NCBI GenBank assembly: GCA_038323835.1
Contig: JBBQHI010000007.1
Span: 1-64,000 of the forward strand
DNA from: JACVRW01 sp038323835
Lineage (GTDB): Bacteria; Actinomycetota; Thermoleophilia; Solirubrobacterales; Thermoleophilaceae
Reading direction: 5' to 3'
DNA: 64,000 bases
Shown here: piece after piece, positions 8,636-16,610 of the stretch
Position numbering within the stretch: position 1 is the first letter of the stretch
Layout of the letters: the number at the start of each line of letters is the position of its first letter
Notes under the pieces: model-generated
Told to the model about the DNA's origin: nothing
Databases searched by the model: none
The model's input: the letters and a program-made list of their open reading frames with translations, nothing else
Position numbers and translations under genes: made by a program

Positions 8636-9910
8636 TCAGGCCGGCCCGAGCACGCGGTGCGTGTAGTCGTTGGTGAAGCGCCCCTCGGGATCGAAGCGCC
8701 GGCGCACGGCCTGGAAGCGTCCCCAGCCGGAGTAGCGCGGGGCGAGGGTGTGGGACGACTGGTAGTGGCGCTTGCCCCAGTGAGGCCGGCCGTCGTACTC
8801 GTCCATGATCGACTCCACGGCCCGGAAGTAGGTCTCGAACTCCATGCCCCGGTATTGATGGACGGCGATGTAGGCGGTGGCTCGCCCCTGGGCGGTGGAG
8901 AGGAAGGCGTCGTCGGCGGCCACCACGCGGAGCTCGATCGGGAACCCGATCGGCAGCCCCCGGCGCTCGATCATCGCGAGCACCCGCTCCAGGGCCTCGG
9001 CGGCACGCTCGCGGGGGATGGCGTACTCCATCTCCGTGAAGCGCACGCGGCGCACGTTGGCGTACACCCGGTGGCTCGCGTCCAGGTATTCGGTGCGGGT
9101 GAGCCCCCTCGCGAGCAAGCGGTTGATGCGCGGGATTGCACGCGGCACCACCCTGCCGGTACGCACCGCCGCCCCGAGCACTCCGTTCTCGAGAATCAGC
9201 TCCTGTGCCGCGTCCGCGATTCGCGAGCGCGGCCGGGGCTCGCGGTCGGTGCGCTCCGAGGTGAGGGTCAGGGCGGTGCGGGTGTAGGGGAAGACGAAGG
9301 CCTCGAAGTGGTCCGTCGCGTCCACCACGGCGTCGAGGCGGGGCACCACGTGGTCGAGCAAGCGCGGCTCGTCCACGCGGTGAATGGTGAACGCGGGCAC
9401 ACAGCGGACCGTGACCCGGGAGATCACGCCGAGCGCTCCGAGCCCGACGCGCGCGGCCAGCAGCTCATCTCCGTCGCGAACGTCCACCGGCTCGCCCGAG
9501 CCGGTCACGATTCGCATGCCCACCACCCGCGACGAGATGTTGCCGAAACGCGCGCCGGTGCCGTGCGTGCCCGTGGACACTGCCCCGGCCAGGGTCTGCG
9601 CGTCGATGTCGCCCTGGTTCTCGAGGGCGAGCCCGCGGGCGGCCAGCTCCTCGCCCAGCGCATGGAGGGTCACGCCCGCCTCCACCGTCACGTCCGGTCC
9701 GTCGACGCTCAGCACCCCGGCCATGCGCGACAGGTCCACGAGCACGCCGTCGGTGCAGGCGATGTCGGTGAAGGAATGGCCCGCGCCCACCGCCCTAACC
9801 GCACGTGCGCCCGCCACCAGCTCGGACAGCTCCTCCTCGCTTCCCGGGCGGGCGATCCGCTCGGGGGCGCAGCCCTGGTCCCGCGCCCAGTTGCTCCAGG
9901 TCTCGGGCAC
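8636..9910 (-). CDS. FAD-linked sugar-lactone oxidase (D-arabinono-1,4-lactone oxidase-like)
   Basis: 424 residues from GTG 9910, which lies 16 bp after the trxB stop. The PCMH-type FAD domain is clear: AVGAGHSFTDIACTDG, then GDIDAQTLAGAVSTGTHGTG. The C-terminal half holds the ALO cap with HWGKRHYQ near the end, typical of L-gulono/D-arabinono lactone oxidases. The protein probably oxidises a sugar lactone or alditol using oxygen or another acceptor. No signal peptide is seen. Its position directly behind trxB suggests cotranscription. Confidence 0.85.
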   Translation of the reverse strand: MPETWSNWARDQGCAPERIARPGSEEELSELVAGARAVRAVGAGHSFTDIACTDGVLVDLSRMAGVLSVDGPDVTVEAGVTLHALGEELAARGLALENQGDIDAQTLAGAVSTGTHGTGARFGNISSRVVGMRIVTGSGEPVDVRDGDELLAARVGLGALGVISRVTVRCVPAFTIHRVDEPRLLDHVVPRLDAVVDATDHFEAFVFPYTRTALTLTSERTDREPRPRSRIADAAQELILENGVLGAAVRTGRVVPRAIPRINRLLARGLTRTEYLDASHRVYANVRRVRFTEMEYAIPRERAAEALERVLAMIERRGLPIGFPIELRVVAADDAFLSTAQGRATAYIAVHQYRGMEFETYFRAVESIMDEYDGRPHWGKRHYQSSHTLAPRYSGWGRFQAVRRRFDPEGRFTNDYTHRVLGPA

Positions 9911-9926
9911 TGGGGCGGCGGTGCGG

Positions 9927-10949
9927 CTAGGAGGCCGCGCGCTCCGCGGCCGCGGCCACCTTGTCCGGGTCCGGGGCCCAGTGGGCCTCGGGATCGACCG
10001 GATGGTCACGCAGGTAGGCCTCGGCGTCGAGCGCCGATATGCATCCCGTGCCCGCCGCGGTCACGGCCTGGCGGTAGGTGTGGTCGGTGAGGTCGCCGGA
10101 GGCGAAGACGCCCGGGCGGGCGGTGCGCGTGGAGCGCCCCTCCACCAGGACGTAGCCCTGGTCGTCCGTGGCCACCTGGCCCTCAACGAGCTGGGAGTTC
10201 GGCCTGTGGCCGACCGCTATGAACGCCCCGGCGATCTCGATCTTCTTCTCCGAGCCGTCCTCGGTGTTGCGAAGCACCGCATGGTCCAGCGACCCGTTCT
10301 CGCCGGGCTCGAAGCGCTCGACGCTGTACGGGGTGATCAGGTCGATGTTCTCGGTGGCGCGGGCGCGATCGATCATGATCGCCGAGGCCCTGAAGTCGTT
10401 CCGGCGATGCACGATGCCCACCCTGCCAGCGAACTTGGCCAGGAAGGTGGCGTCCTCCATGGCGGTGTCGCCGCCGCCGACCACGATCGTCTCGGCGTTG
10501 CGGAAGAACGCCGCGTCGCAGGTGGCGCAGTAGGAGACGCCGCGGGCGGCGAGCTGGTCCTCGCCGGGCACCCCGAGCTTCTTGGGCTCGGCCCCCATGG
10601 CCAGGATCACTGAGCGGGCGCGGATCTCGCGGTCCCCCACGGTGATGCGGTGGATGTCCCCCTGCTCATGGCCCAGCTCGATCTTCGTCGCGTCATCGGT
10701 GATGAAGCGCGTGCCGAAGCGCTCGGCCTGGTCGCGGAAGTGCTGCATCATCTCCGGGCCGAGGATGCCCTCCGCGTAGCCGGGGTAGTTCTCCACGTCG
10801 GTGGTCTGCTGGAGCAGCCCGCCCCAGGCGAACCCCTCGATCACGAGCGGCTCGAGGTCCGCGCGCGCCGTGTACAGCGCGGCCGTGTAGCCCGCCGGGC
10901 CGCTGCCCACGATCACGACATTCTCGATGTCCTTGACCTCAACGCTCAT
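9927..10949 (-). CDS. trxB: Thioredoxin-disulfide reductase
   Basis: 340 residues. FAD-binding GSGPAG at 15-20, the redox pair in SYCATCD (C141, C144), and the NADPH-binding GGGDTA near 157 occur in the usual order for low-molecular-weight thioredoxin reductase; SGDLTDH near the end contacts FAD. A C-terminal extension of about 25 residues beyond the normal end is rich in alanine. The enzyme passes electrons from NADPH to thioredoxin in the cytoplasm. No thioredoxin gene lies next to it. A GC hairpin (10965-10981) separates it from the gene upstream. Confidence 0.95.
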   Translation of the reverse strand: MSVEVKDIENVVIVGSGPAGYTAALYTARADLEPLVIEGFAWGGLLQQTTDVENYPGYAEGILGPEMMQHFRDQAERFGTRFITDDATKIELGHEQGDIHRITVGDREIRARSVILAMGAEPKKLGVPGEDQLAARGVSYCATCDAAFFRNAETIVVGGGDTAMEDATFLAKFAGRVGIVHRRNDFRASAIMIDRARATENIDLITPYSVERFEPGENGSLDHAVLRNTEDGSEKKIEIAGAFIAVGHRPNSQLVEGQVATDDQGYVLVEGRSTRTARPGVFASGDLTDHTYRQAVTAAGTGCISALDAEAYLRDHPVDPEAHWAPDPDKVAAAAERAAS

Positions 10950-10964
10950 TCGCTCACCCTCGCT

Positions 10965-10981
10965 CCCGCGCGTACCGCGGG
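10965..10981. terminator. GC hairpin between the UPF0104 gene and trxB
   Basis: CCCGCG, loop CGTAC, CGCGGG: a perfect 6-bp stem immediately after the stop at 10983 of the minus-strand UPF0104 gene. There is no U-tract, so it could terminate weakly, attenuate or do nothing. Confidence 0.35.
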
Positions 10982-10982
10982 C

Positions 10983-12179
10983 TCAAACCGTTACTTTACT
11001 TTCTGAAGTATAGCCACCCGAGGGCCTTCCCAAGGTGCGCTCCTCATCCCAGCGGGCCGCCGTGGCCCGCAGTTGGAAGTAGGCCACCACTCCCGGGGGA
11101 ATGGGCAGCCAGAACGCGATCACCCGGTAGACCAGGACCGCGGGGAACACCACCGAGCTCGATACCCCGAACAGCACGAACGCGCCGATCAAGCCCGCGT
11201 CCACCGATCCGACACCCCCGGCGGGCGACGGGATCAGGTTGGCGGCCATGCCCACGAAGAAGCCCTGGATCAGCACCGCCAGGGGCACGTTGCCGCCGAA
11301 GGCCTTGAACGCGGCCCACAGGACTCCGATGTTGGCCGCCCAGAACCCCACCGCGCCGAGCACGGCCACCGCCCCGCGCCGCGGGTGCCGTATGTAGGCG
11401 ATCGCGGTGCGCACGCCGGTGGCCAGGGTGGCCGGGCCGGTGGCGATCCGCATGAGGAAGCGCTTTCGCCGGTACCCGCCCGCATAGGCGGCGATGCGGC
11501 GCTCCACGTCCTGCGGAATCAGCGCCACCAGGCTGAATACGAGCATCAGGCCGCCGGCTACCGCGGCCGGCACCACGGTGCCGCCGAAGGGGGCGTCGCC
11601 GGGGAGCACATGGGTCCGCAGCAGCACCCCGAACACCACCAGCGCCCCCAGGTACACCACGTACATCAGGGTCAGGAAGGCGACCATCCGGCATGCCGAG
11701 CGCCGCCGCGACATCCCGGCCTTGCGCAGGGCCCAGTAGGTGAGCACGATGCCGCCCGCGCCCGCGGCCGAGAAGATGCGGGTGGCCGCCAGCCCGGCCA
11801 TCGTGATCTGGTACGAGGCGCGCCAGTCAAGCCGGCGGCGCAGGCCCTCGTCCTTCACCCCGCCGAGCACTCCCCGGAAGAGCGCCACGTAGGCCACGAA
11901 CGCCACGGCGTTGAACCCCACGGCGATAACGATCCAATACCAGGTGGCGTCGTCGAAGCGGTCCATGGCGTCGTCCAGGCCCACCAGCTTCGGGAACACC
12001 AGGTAGATGGCGGCGATGATGAGGACGAGCACGAGCAGCCCGCTCGCCAGCTTGCGCCGGTCCTGAAGCAGCGCGTGAAGCGCACCACCCTCGTCCTCGT
12101 CGGTGCCGTCCTCCTCGGCGCCGGGCAGGTCCAGATCCGGCTCCTGCTCGTCACGCAGGCCGGTCTGCTCGACGCTCAT
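10983..12179 (-). CDS. UPF0104/lysylphosphatidylglycerol-synthase-TM family protein
   Basis: 398 residues. After an acidic N-terminus of about 40 residues there are eight or nine membrane helices; FSAAGAGGIVLTYWALRK and NLIPSPAGGVGSVDAGLIG are the two family landmarks (PF03706, flippase-like domain of MprF and relatives). The lysyltransferase domain of MprF is absent, so this is a flippase-like protein with unknown cargo. Its ATG overlaps the stop of the PAP2-type gene upstream by 4 bp, implying translational coupling and perhaps a joint task in lipid or polyprenyl-phosphate recycling. Confidence 0.8.
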   Translation of the reverse strand: MSVEQTGLRDEQEPDLDLPGAEEDGTDEDEGGALHALLQDRRKLASGLLVLVLIIAAIYLVFPKLVGLDDAMDRFDDATWYWIVIAVGFNAVAFVAYVALFRGVLGGVKDEGLRRRLDWRASYQITMAGLAATRIFSAAGAGGIVLTYWALRKAGMSRRRSACRMVAFLTLMYVVYLGALVVFGVLLRTHVLPGDAPFGGTVVPAAVAGGLMLVFSLVALIPQDVERRIAAYAGGYRRKRFLMRIATGPATLATGVRTAIAYIRHPRRGAVAVLGAVGFWAANIGVLWAAFKAFGGNVPLAVLIQGFFVGMAANLIPSPAGGVGSVDAGLIGAFVLFGVSSSVVFPAVLVYRVIAFWLPIPPGVVAYFQLRATAARWDEERTLGRPSGGYTSESKVTV

Positions 12180-13108
12180 CGGCCGGCCTGCGGCTCCATG
12201 CGCTGGATCACGCCGCCCACGGCCCTGGCGGTGGGCCCGAGCCGGGGTGCCAGGCGCCAGAGAGTCTCGGACAGCGCGAGGCCGGCCATCAGATCCACCA
12301 CGTAGTGCTCGCCGAGGTAGACGAGCCCGAATCCTAGAGTCAGCGCGTACGTCCAGCCCACCGCGCCGTGCCTCGGTCCGACCTGTGAGAGCAGGCGCGC
12401 TGCCATCGCGGAGGTGCCGAAGTGGAGTGAGGGCATCGCGGCAAACGGATTTCCTTGTAGAGAACTGTAGAGCGGGTCCCAGAGGCGTCCCCAGAACCTC
12501 TCCCCCGCCTCCGCCATGATCCGGCGCACCGGCGGCAGCTCGCCCTCCTGCCCCGCGAACCACGGCGGAGCGGTGGGCAGAAGCCAGTAGACGACGCATC
12601 CGGCGTCGAAGCACGCGGCCATCAGCACTGTCGAGCGTTCCACGTACCGGCGGTGACGAAGGAGGATGTAGGCGCAGGTGCCGTGCGGGAAGAGGAACCA
12701 GCTCCAGTGCACGGCGGCGAGACCGAACTCGAGCGGACCCACGCCGCCCTTCCGCCCGAGGGTGCGCTGGAGCCGGACGGTGGGTGCCTCCCCGAGCCCG
12801 ATTATTCGGTCCAGCACCGCCGGATAGCGGACCTTCACCCGTTCGCGGAAGGCCTCGGGGTCGTCGTCGGCCATGTCGAAATGGGCGAAGTAGGCCCACA
12901 TCTGGAGCCCATAGATGCCGGCGTCCCGCAGCGGGGTGCGTGGGGCGGCGAGGGCGAGCGCGGCGGGGGCCGGCCACGTGAGCGCCGAAACCGTGAGCGG
13001 GCGCAGCCGAAGGCGGTGCCGCAACAGCGGAGTGGCGACGCCGACCGCCACCGCGCCCCACGCAGCGATGCGGAGGGCGCGAGTACTACGCAAATCGCAG
13101 CGCAGCAT
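12176..13108 (-). CDS. PAP2/inositolphosphotransferase (Aur1-Ipt1-like) membrane protein
   Basis: 310 residues from the ATG at 13108 (ATG 13120 is an alternative). Hydrophobic helices surround NPFAAMPSLHFGTS and LGEHYVVDLMAG, the second and third PAP2 phosphatase motifs, in the arrangement of the PAP2_3 (Aur1/Ipt1) group, which transfers or removes lipid head groups at the outer face of the membrane. The gene is followed with 4-bp overlap by the flippase-like gene. It is divergent from the LAxTG protein at 13159. Confidence 0.8.
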   Translation of the reverse strand: MLRCDLRSTRALRIAAWGAVAVGVATPLLRHRLRLRPLTVSALTWPAPAALALAAPRTPLRDAGIYGLQMWAYFAHFDMADDDPEAFRERVKVRYPAVLDRIIGLGEAPTVRLQRTLGRKGGVGPLEFGLAAVHWSWFLFPHGTCAYILLRHRRYVERSTVLMAACFDAGCVVYWLLPTAPPWFAGQEGELPPVRRIMAEAGERFWGRLWDPLYSSLQGNPFAAMPSLHFGTSAMAARLLSQVGPRHGAVGWTYALTLGFGLVYLGEHYVVDLMAGLALSETLWRLAPRLGPTARAVGGVIQRMEPQAGR

Positions 13109-13158
13109 AGCCCCGTGCATGGATAGGAACCCGGCGAGGCACGGCGAACCAGGGCGGA

Positions 13159-13650
13159 ATGAACACCTTGCGCCTGGCCCTGACCGCATCCGTCGTGCTC
13201 GCCACCATGGGAGCCGTGGCCGTCGCCTGGGCGTCCCCCGGGAGCGACTCCGGCTCGGGCGGGGCCCGGGCAAACGGCGTGGTGCCCAGCGGCGGCGGCG
13301 GAAGCGCGCCCGCTCAGAACTCCCAGCGGTCGGGCGGCACCCCCGGCGCCGAGGCCGTGCCGAACCCGGCCACGGTCGAGCAGGCGGCGCCGCCGGTGAC
13401 GACTCCCGTGACCCCCACCCAGTCCACGGAGACCGAGTCCGACGAGGAGCTGATCGTTCCCCTCGAGGATCAGGGCACGAACACGACGCCGTCGAGCGGC
13501 GGAGTCCCCGCCGGGCAGACGAGCTCCGGGGGCGGCGGCTTCGGCTTCCTAGCCTCCACCGGCTTCGAGCTCGCGTCCCTGGTGACCGTGGGCGCGGGCA
13601 TGGTCGTGGCCGGGCTCGCGGTGCGCAAGCACCGCCGCATCAAGGCTTAG
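13159..13650 (+). CDS. Secreted low-complexity protein with LAxTG-type sorting signal
   Basis: 163 residues. A signal peptide (MNTLRLALTASVVLATM to about residue 25, cleavage near AWA) precedes a Gly/Ser/Pro/Thr-rich region with no fold. The C-terminus reads FLASTG, then a hydrophobic helix and the basic tail RKHRRIKA: the three-part cell-wall sorting signal, with LASTG fitting the LAxTG pentapeptide used by class E sortases of high-GC actinobacteria. It is therefore probably anchored to peptidoglycan. No sortase gene is in the window. A 45-bp palindromic element starts 8 bp after the stop. Confidence 0.75.
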   Translation: MNTLRLALTASVVLATMGAVAVAWASPGSDSGSGGARANGVVPSGGGGSAPAQNSQRSGGTPGAEAVPNPATVEQAAPPVTTPVTPTQSTETESDEELIVPLEDQGTNTTPSSGGVPAGQTSSGGGGFGFLASTGFELASLVTVGAGMVVAGLAVRKHRRIKA

Positions 13651-13657
13651 CAACCCT

Positions 13658-13702
13658 CAGGAGGAGCGGAGCCCGATCGGTGATCGGGCGAGCACCGGAC
13701 TA
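13658..13702 (+). repeat. 45-bp palindromic element, copy 1
   Basis: Full copy between two convergent genes. Core arms GCCCGATC and GATCGGGC around loop GGT (13671-13689), preceded by GAGGAGCGGA and followed by GAGCACCGGA. It might also act as a bidirectional terminator for both genes. Confidence 0.9.
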
Positions 13703-13709
13703 TGCCTTC

Positions 13710-14360
13710 CTAGGTCACGCGGGTGAGGATCCGCACTTCCACCGGCGCCCGCTTCGCGAAGGCGCGGGCGTCGGCCATGGTGCCGATGTTCTCACCCCAG
13801 TGCATCGGCACGGCCACGCGGGGCTGGATCCGGCGGGCCGCCTCGGCCGCCTCGTCGGCGGTCATCACGTACACGCCGCTCACGGGCAGGAGCGCCAGGT
13901 CCACCCCGGTGACGCTGTCCATTTCGGGGATCACGTCCGTGTCACCCGAGTGGTAGATGCGCTCTCCCCGGACGTTCAGGTCGTAACCCACCCATCCCGC
14001 CTCGCGGGGATGGAAGACCCGCCCCTCCGCATCGCGCTTGGAGGTGTTGTAGGCGGCCACCGCCGCCACGTCCACCCCGCGTACGAGCTCGTCCGGCAGG
14101 CGCTCGCCGGGCACGATCGAGTGCACCTGCCCGCTCACCCGCTCGGCCACCGCGGGCGGCCCCACGAGCCAGGTTCGGTCGCCCGACAGGCGCTCCACGT
14201 CCTGGGGGGAGAAGTGGTCGTAGTGCCCGTGCGTCACGAGGATCAGGTCGGCCTCGGGGGAGCCCGCGGGTACGCGGTACGGGTCGATGTAGATCACCGA
14301 CCTGCCCACCATGATCCGGAACCCGGAGTGGCCAAGCCACTCCACGGCGTCGAGCACCAT
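13710..14360 (-). CDS. Metallo-beta-lactamase-fold hydrolase (UlaG-like)
   Basis: 216 residues. VEWLGHSGFRI, then VTHGHYDHFS (first zinc motif), YHSGDTDVI and VPMHWGENIG follow the UlaG/UPF0173 order. Many such proteins are annotated as putative metal-dependent hydrolases without known substrate. The length is slightly shorter than the paralogue at 2704-3450 (248). The gene is flanked by palindromic elements on both sides: copy 1 past its stop and copies 2-3 upstream of its start, in the divergent promoter gap shared with the enoyl-CoA hydratase gene. Confidence 0.8.
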   Translation of the reverse strand: MVLDAVEWLGHSGFRIMVGRSVIYIDPYRVPAGSPEADLILVTHGHYDHFSPQDVERLSGDRTWLVGPPAVAERVSGQVHSIVPGERLPDELVRGVDVAAVAAYNTSKRDAEGRVFHPREAGWVGYDLNVRGERIYHSGDTDVIPEMDSVTGVDLALLPVSGVYVMTADEAAEAARRIQPRVAVPMHWGENIGTMADARAFAKRAPVEVRILTRVT

Positions 14361-14377
14361 GCGCTCAGGATAGGAGG

Positions 14378-14422
14378 AGTCCGGTGCTCGCCCCGATCAC
14401 CGATCGGGCTCCGCTCCTCCCA
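14378..14422 (-). repeat. 45-bp palindromic element, copy 2
   Basis: Minus-orientation copy, first of a tandem pair with 50-bp period. Core CCCGATC / GATCGGG around ACC. In this pair the outer ends also form inverted arms, GGAGGAG (14374-14380) and CTCCTCC (14414-14420). It lies between divergent start codons 14360 and 14517. Confidence 0.9.
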
Positions 14423-14427
14423 GGAGG

Positions 14428-14472
14428 AGTCCGGTGCTCGCCCCGATCACCGATCGGGCTCCGCTCCTCCCA
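14428..14472 (-). repeat. 45-bp palindromic element, copy 3
   Basis: Exact second unit of the tandem pair: the 50 bases 14422-14471 repeat 14372-14421 with no visible change, so the duplication is recent. It sits about 45 bp before the enoyl-CoA hydratase start. Confidence 0.9.
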
Positions 14473-14516
14473 GGAGGAGCACACCGGGCGACGAGGCCTC
14501 GCAGTAGGCTCGCGCC

Positions 14517-15308
14517 ATGAGCTACGAGCACCTGATCTGGGAGCAGGATGGCGGGGCCGGCCGCCTCACACTCAACCGGCCGGAATCGCTGAACGCATGG
14601 ACGGCCGCCTTCGGGGCCGAGCTTAAGAGCGTGATCGAGGGCGAGGCGGCGGACCCCTCCGTGCGCGCACTGCTCATCACCGGCGCGGGCCGTGGCTTCT
14701 CGTCGGGGGCCGACCTCAAGGAGGGCTTCGACCCCGCTGAGGACGGCATGCCGGACGTGCGGAAGGAGCTTCTCCACATCTACCACCCGATCATCGCCGG
14801 GGTGCGGCGGCTCGAGAAGCCAGTCGTGGCCGCGGTGAACGGTCCCGCGGTGGGGATCGGCGCCTCCCTGGCCTTCGCCTGCGATCTGGTGCTGGCGGCC
14901 GAATCCGCCTACTTCGGGCTTGCCTTCGTGAACATCGGCCTGATGCCGGACGGCGGGTCCACACTCTTCGTGCCCGCCGCGGTGGGCAAGGCCCGGGCGC
15001 TCCAGATGGCGCTGCTGGGCGAGCGCGTGGACTCGGCCCGGGCGCTCGAGTGGGGGCTCGTGAACTACGTCTACCCGGACGACCGGCTGCTGGACGAGGC
15101 CGGCACGCTCCTCAACCGGCTGGCCGGAGGGCCCACCCGCTCGTACGCGGCATCCAAGCAGGCGCTCAACCGCATGCTCTACCCGGACCTCGACGGCCAG
15201 CTCGACCTGGAGGCGGAGCTCCAGCACGCCCTCGCGCGCACGCGGGACTTCCAAGAGGGGGTCACGGCCTTCGTCCAGAAGCGCGACCCGCAGTTCCAGG
15301 GCGCGTGA
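14517..15308 (+). CDS. Enoyl-CoA hydratase/isomerase family protein
   Basis: 263 residues, standard length for the crotonase fold. SSGADLKEG and NGPAVGIGASLAFACD form the oxyanion hole, and GLMPDGGSTLF carries the aspartate position seen in PaaG-type isomerases rather than the double glutamates of classic hydratases. It probably isomerises or hydrates a CoA thioester in fatty-acid or aromatic degradation; no pathway partners are adjacent. The stop codon overlaps the GTG start of the next small gene. Confidence 0.88.
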   Translation: MSYEHLIWEQDGGAGRLTLNRPESLNAWTAAFGAELKSVIEGEAADPSVRALLITGAGRGFSSGADLKEGFDPAEDGMPDVRKELLHIYHPIIAGVRRLEKPVVAAVNGPAVGIGASLAFACDLVLAAESAYFGLAFVNIGLMPDGGSTLFVPAAVGKARALQMALLGERVDSARALEWGLVNYVYPDDRLLDEAGTLLNRLAGGPTRSYAASKQALNRMLYPDLDGQLDLEAELQHALARTRDFQEGVTAFVQKRDPQFQGA

Positions 15309-15568
15309 GCCAGGCTCGGCGCGGACCGTTCCGGGCCGCCGCGGACTTTGCCGCCACCGCCACGGGGGCCCGCGCCATCGGGGCCATGTCCACCGGCGCG
15401 GCCGCCATCGGCGCCCTCGCGATAGCCCGCCTTGCCGTCCGGCGAATGGTGATCGGGCACCTGAAGATCGAGGAGCTCGAGGTGGGCCGCCTCCGGGTGC
15501 GCGAGCTGGAGGTGGCGGGCGAAGCGCGGAGCGGTGGCCCCGGCGAGCCCTTGGGTCCCCCCGACTGA
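15305..15568 (+). CDS. Small hydrophobic/repetitive protein of unknown function
   Basis: 87 residues from a GTG that overlaps the preceding TGA (GTGA), so it is translationally coupled to the enoyl-CoA hydratase gene. An alanine-rich amphipathic stretch with GARAIGAMSTGAAAIGALAI and a following leucine/valine-rich array (KIEELEVGRLRVRELEV) suggests regular short repeats. I recognise this only as a recurrent actinobacterial hypothetical protein. No catalytic motif or signal peptide is evident. Confidence 0.6.
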   Translation: MSQARRGPFRAAADFAATATGARAIGAMSTGAAAIGALAIARLAVRRMVIGHLKIEELEVGRLRVRELEVAGEARSGGPGEPLGPPD

Positions 15569-15582
15569 GCCCGGCTCGGCCC

Positions 15583-15606
15583 AGGGAGGAGCGGAGCCCG
15601 ATCGGA
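15583..15606 (+). repeat. Palindromic element, left half only
   Basis: AGGGAGGAGCGGAGCCCGATC matches the left arm of the 45-bp element and stops at the loop. The same bases recur 42 bp later at the beginning of the full copy at 15625. Confidence 0.75.
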
Positions 15607-15624
15607 CGGTCTGGCTGCATGCCC

Positions 15625-15669
15625 AGGGAGGAGCGGAGCCCGATCGGTGATCGGGCGAGCACCGGACCA
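15625..15669 (+). repeat. 45-bp palindromic element, copy 4
   Basis: Full copy upstream of coxB. Core GCCCGATC, GGT, GATCGGGC; the flank ACCGGACCATG carries an in-frame ATG (15669-15671), so the element could supply an alternative coxB start 54 bases before the preferred one. Confidence 0.88.
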
Positions 15670-15722
15670 TGCCCTCTTCGGGGCAACTGGCACGAAGTGG
15701 AGCGCTTGTCCGGGCCAGGGAT

Positions 15723-16610
15723 ATGATGCGGTGCGCCTTGCCCCGGCGCCGTACACGTCTAGTGCTGCTGGCCGCTCTCGCGGCGGCCGCCATCGCACTC
15801 CTTGTGGCCGCGCCCGGCGCGCTGGCGGACGCCTTCACGCCCGAATCCGGCGGTTCGCCGAACGCCGATGACATAGACACCCTCTACAAGATCACGCTCT
15901 ACGTGGCGATCGTGATCTTCCTGATCGTGGAGGGCACCCTGATCTGGTCACTGGTCCGCCACCGCGCCCGCCGAGGCGGCCCCGAGGCGGCGCAGATCCG
16001 GGGCAACACGCCACTGGAGCTCGGCTGGACCATCGGTGCCGCCCTGATCCTCGTGGTCCTGACCGTGATCACGTTCGTGTATCTGGACGACATCAAGAAC
16101 CCGCCGCCCTCCGATCCGGACGGCCTCGCCTCCCAGGCGGAGTTCGCTTCCATCGACCAGCCCGCGCCGCCGCCCGGGGGCGGGCCCAGCCTCAACATCC
16201 AGGTCAATGGGCGCCAGTACCTGTGGCGCTACGACTACCCCGGCGACCAGCAGCTCTTCAGCTACTACGAGATGGTCGTGCCCACGGGCACGACGGTCAC
16301 GCTCGAGGTGCGGGCCGCGGACGTGATCCACTCCTGGTGGATCCCCAAGCTAGGCGGCAAGGTGGACGCCGTTCCGGGCCACGTGAACAAGACCTGGTTC
16401 AAGATCCCGCGCGGCAAGGAGGGCACGTACATCGGGCAGTGCGCCGAGCTGTGCGGCATCAACCACGCCGACATGCGCGCCAAGGTACGCGCGGTCACGC
16501 CCGAGCAGTTCACGAGCTGGGCGATGCAGAAGCGTGAGGACATCAGGAGGGCCGGCCAGGAGCTGGGCGACCAGCGCAAGCAGCGCGCAAAGGAAGGGGA
16601 GCTCGAGTAG
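15723..16610 (+). CDS. ctaC: Cytochrome c oxidase subunit II (cluster 1)
   Basis: 295 residues from the first of two adjacent ATGs; the longer start at 15669 would begin in a palindromic element and give a poor signal sequence. A basic, hydrophobic signal (RRRTRLVLLAALAAAAIALL) is followed by two membrane helices (about 55-75 and 95-115) and the periplasmic CuA domain: VIHSWW histidine, then CAELCGINHADM with both copper cysteines, histidine and methionine. It receives electrons from cytochrome c. The stop overlaps the coxA start by one base (TAGTG). Confidence 0.95.
   Translation: MMRCALPRRRTRLVLLAALAAAAIALLVAAPGALADAFTPESGGSPNADDIDTLYKITLYVAIVIFLIVEGTLIWSLVRHRARRGGPEAAQIRGNTPLELGWTIGAALILVVLTVITFVYLDDIKNPPPSDPDGLASQAEFASIDQPAPPPGGGPSLNIQVNGRQYLWRYDYPGDQQLFSYYEMVVPTGTTVTLEVRAADVIHSWWIPKLGGKVDAVPGHVNKTWFKIPRGKEGTYIGQCAELCGINHADMRAKVRAVTPEQFTSWAMQKREDIRRAGQELGDQRKQRAKEGELE

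Noticed and set aside
15669..15722. Longer ctaC start at the ATG of the palindromic element
   Set aside because: It would put 18 polar residues before the basic signal sequence; the ATG pair at 15723 gives a normal signal peptide. Not excluded as a minor start.
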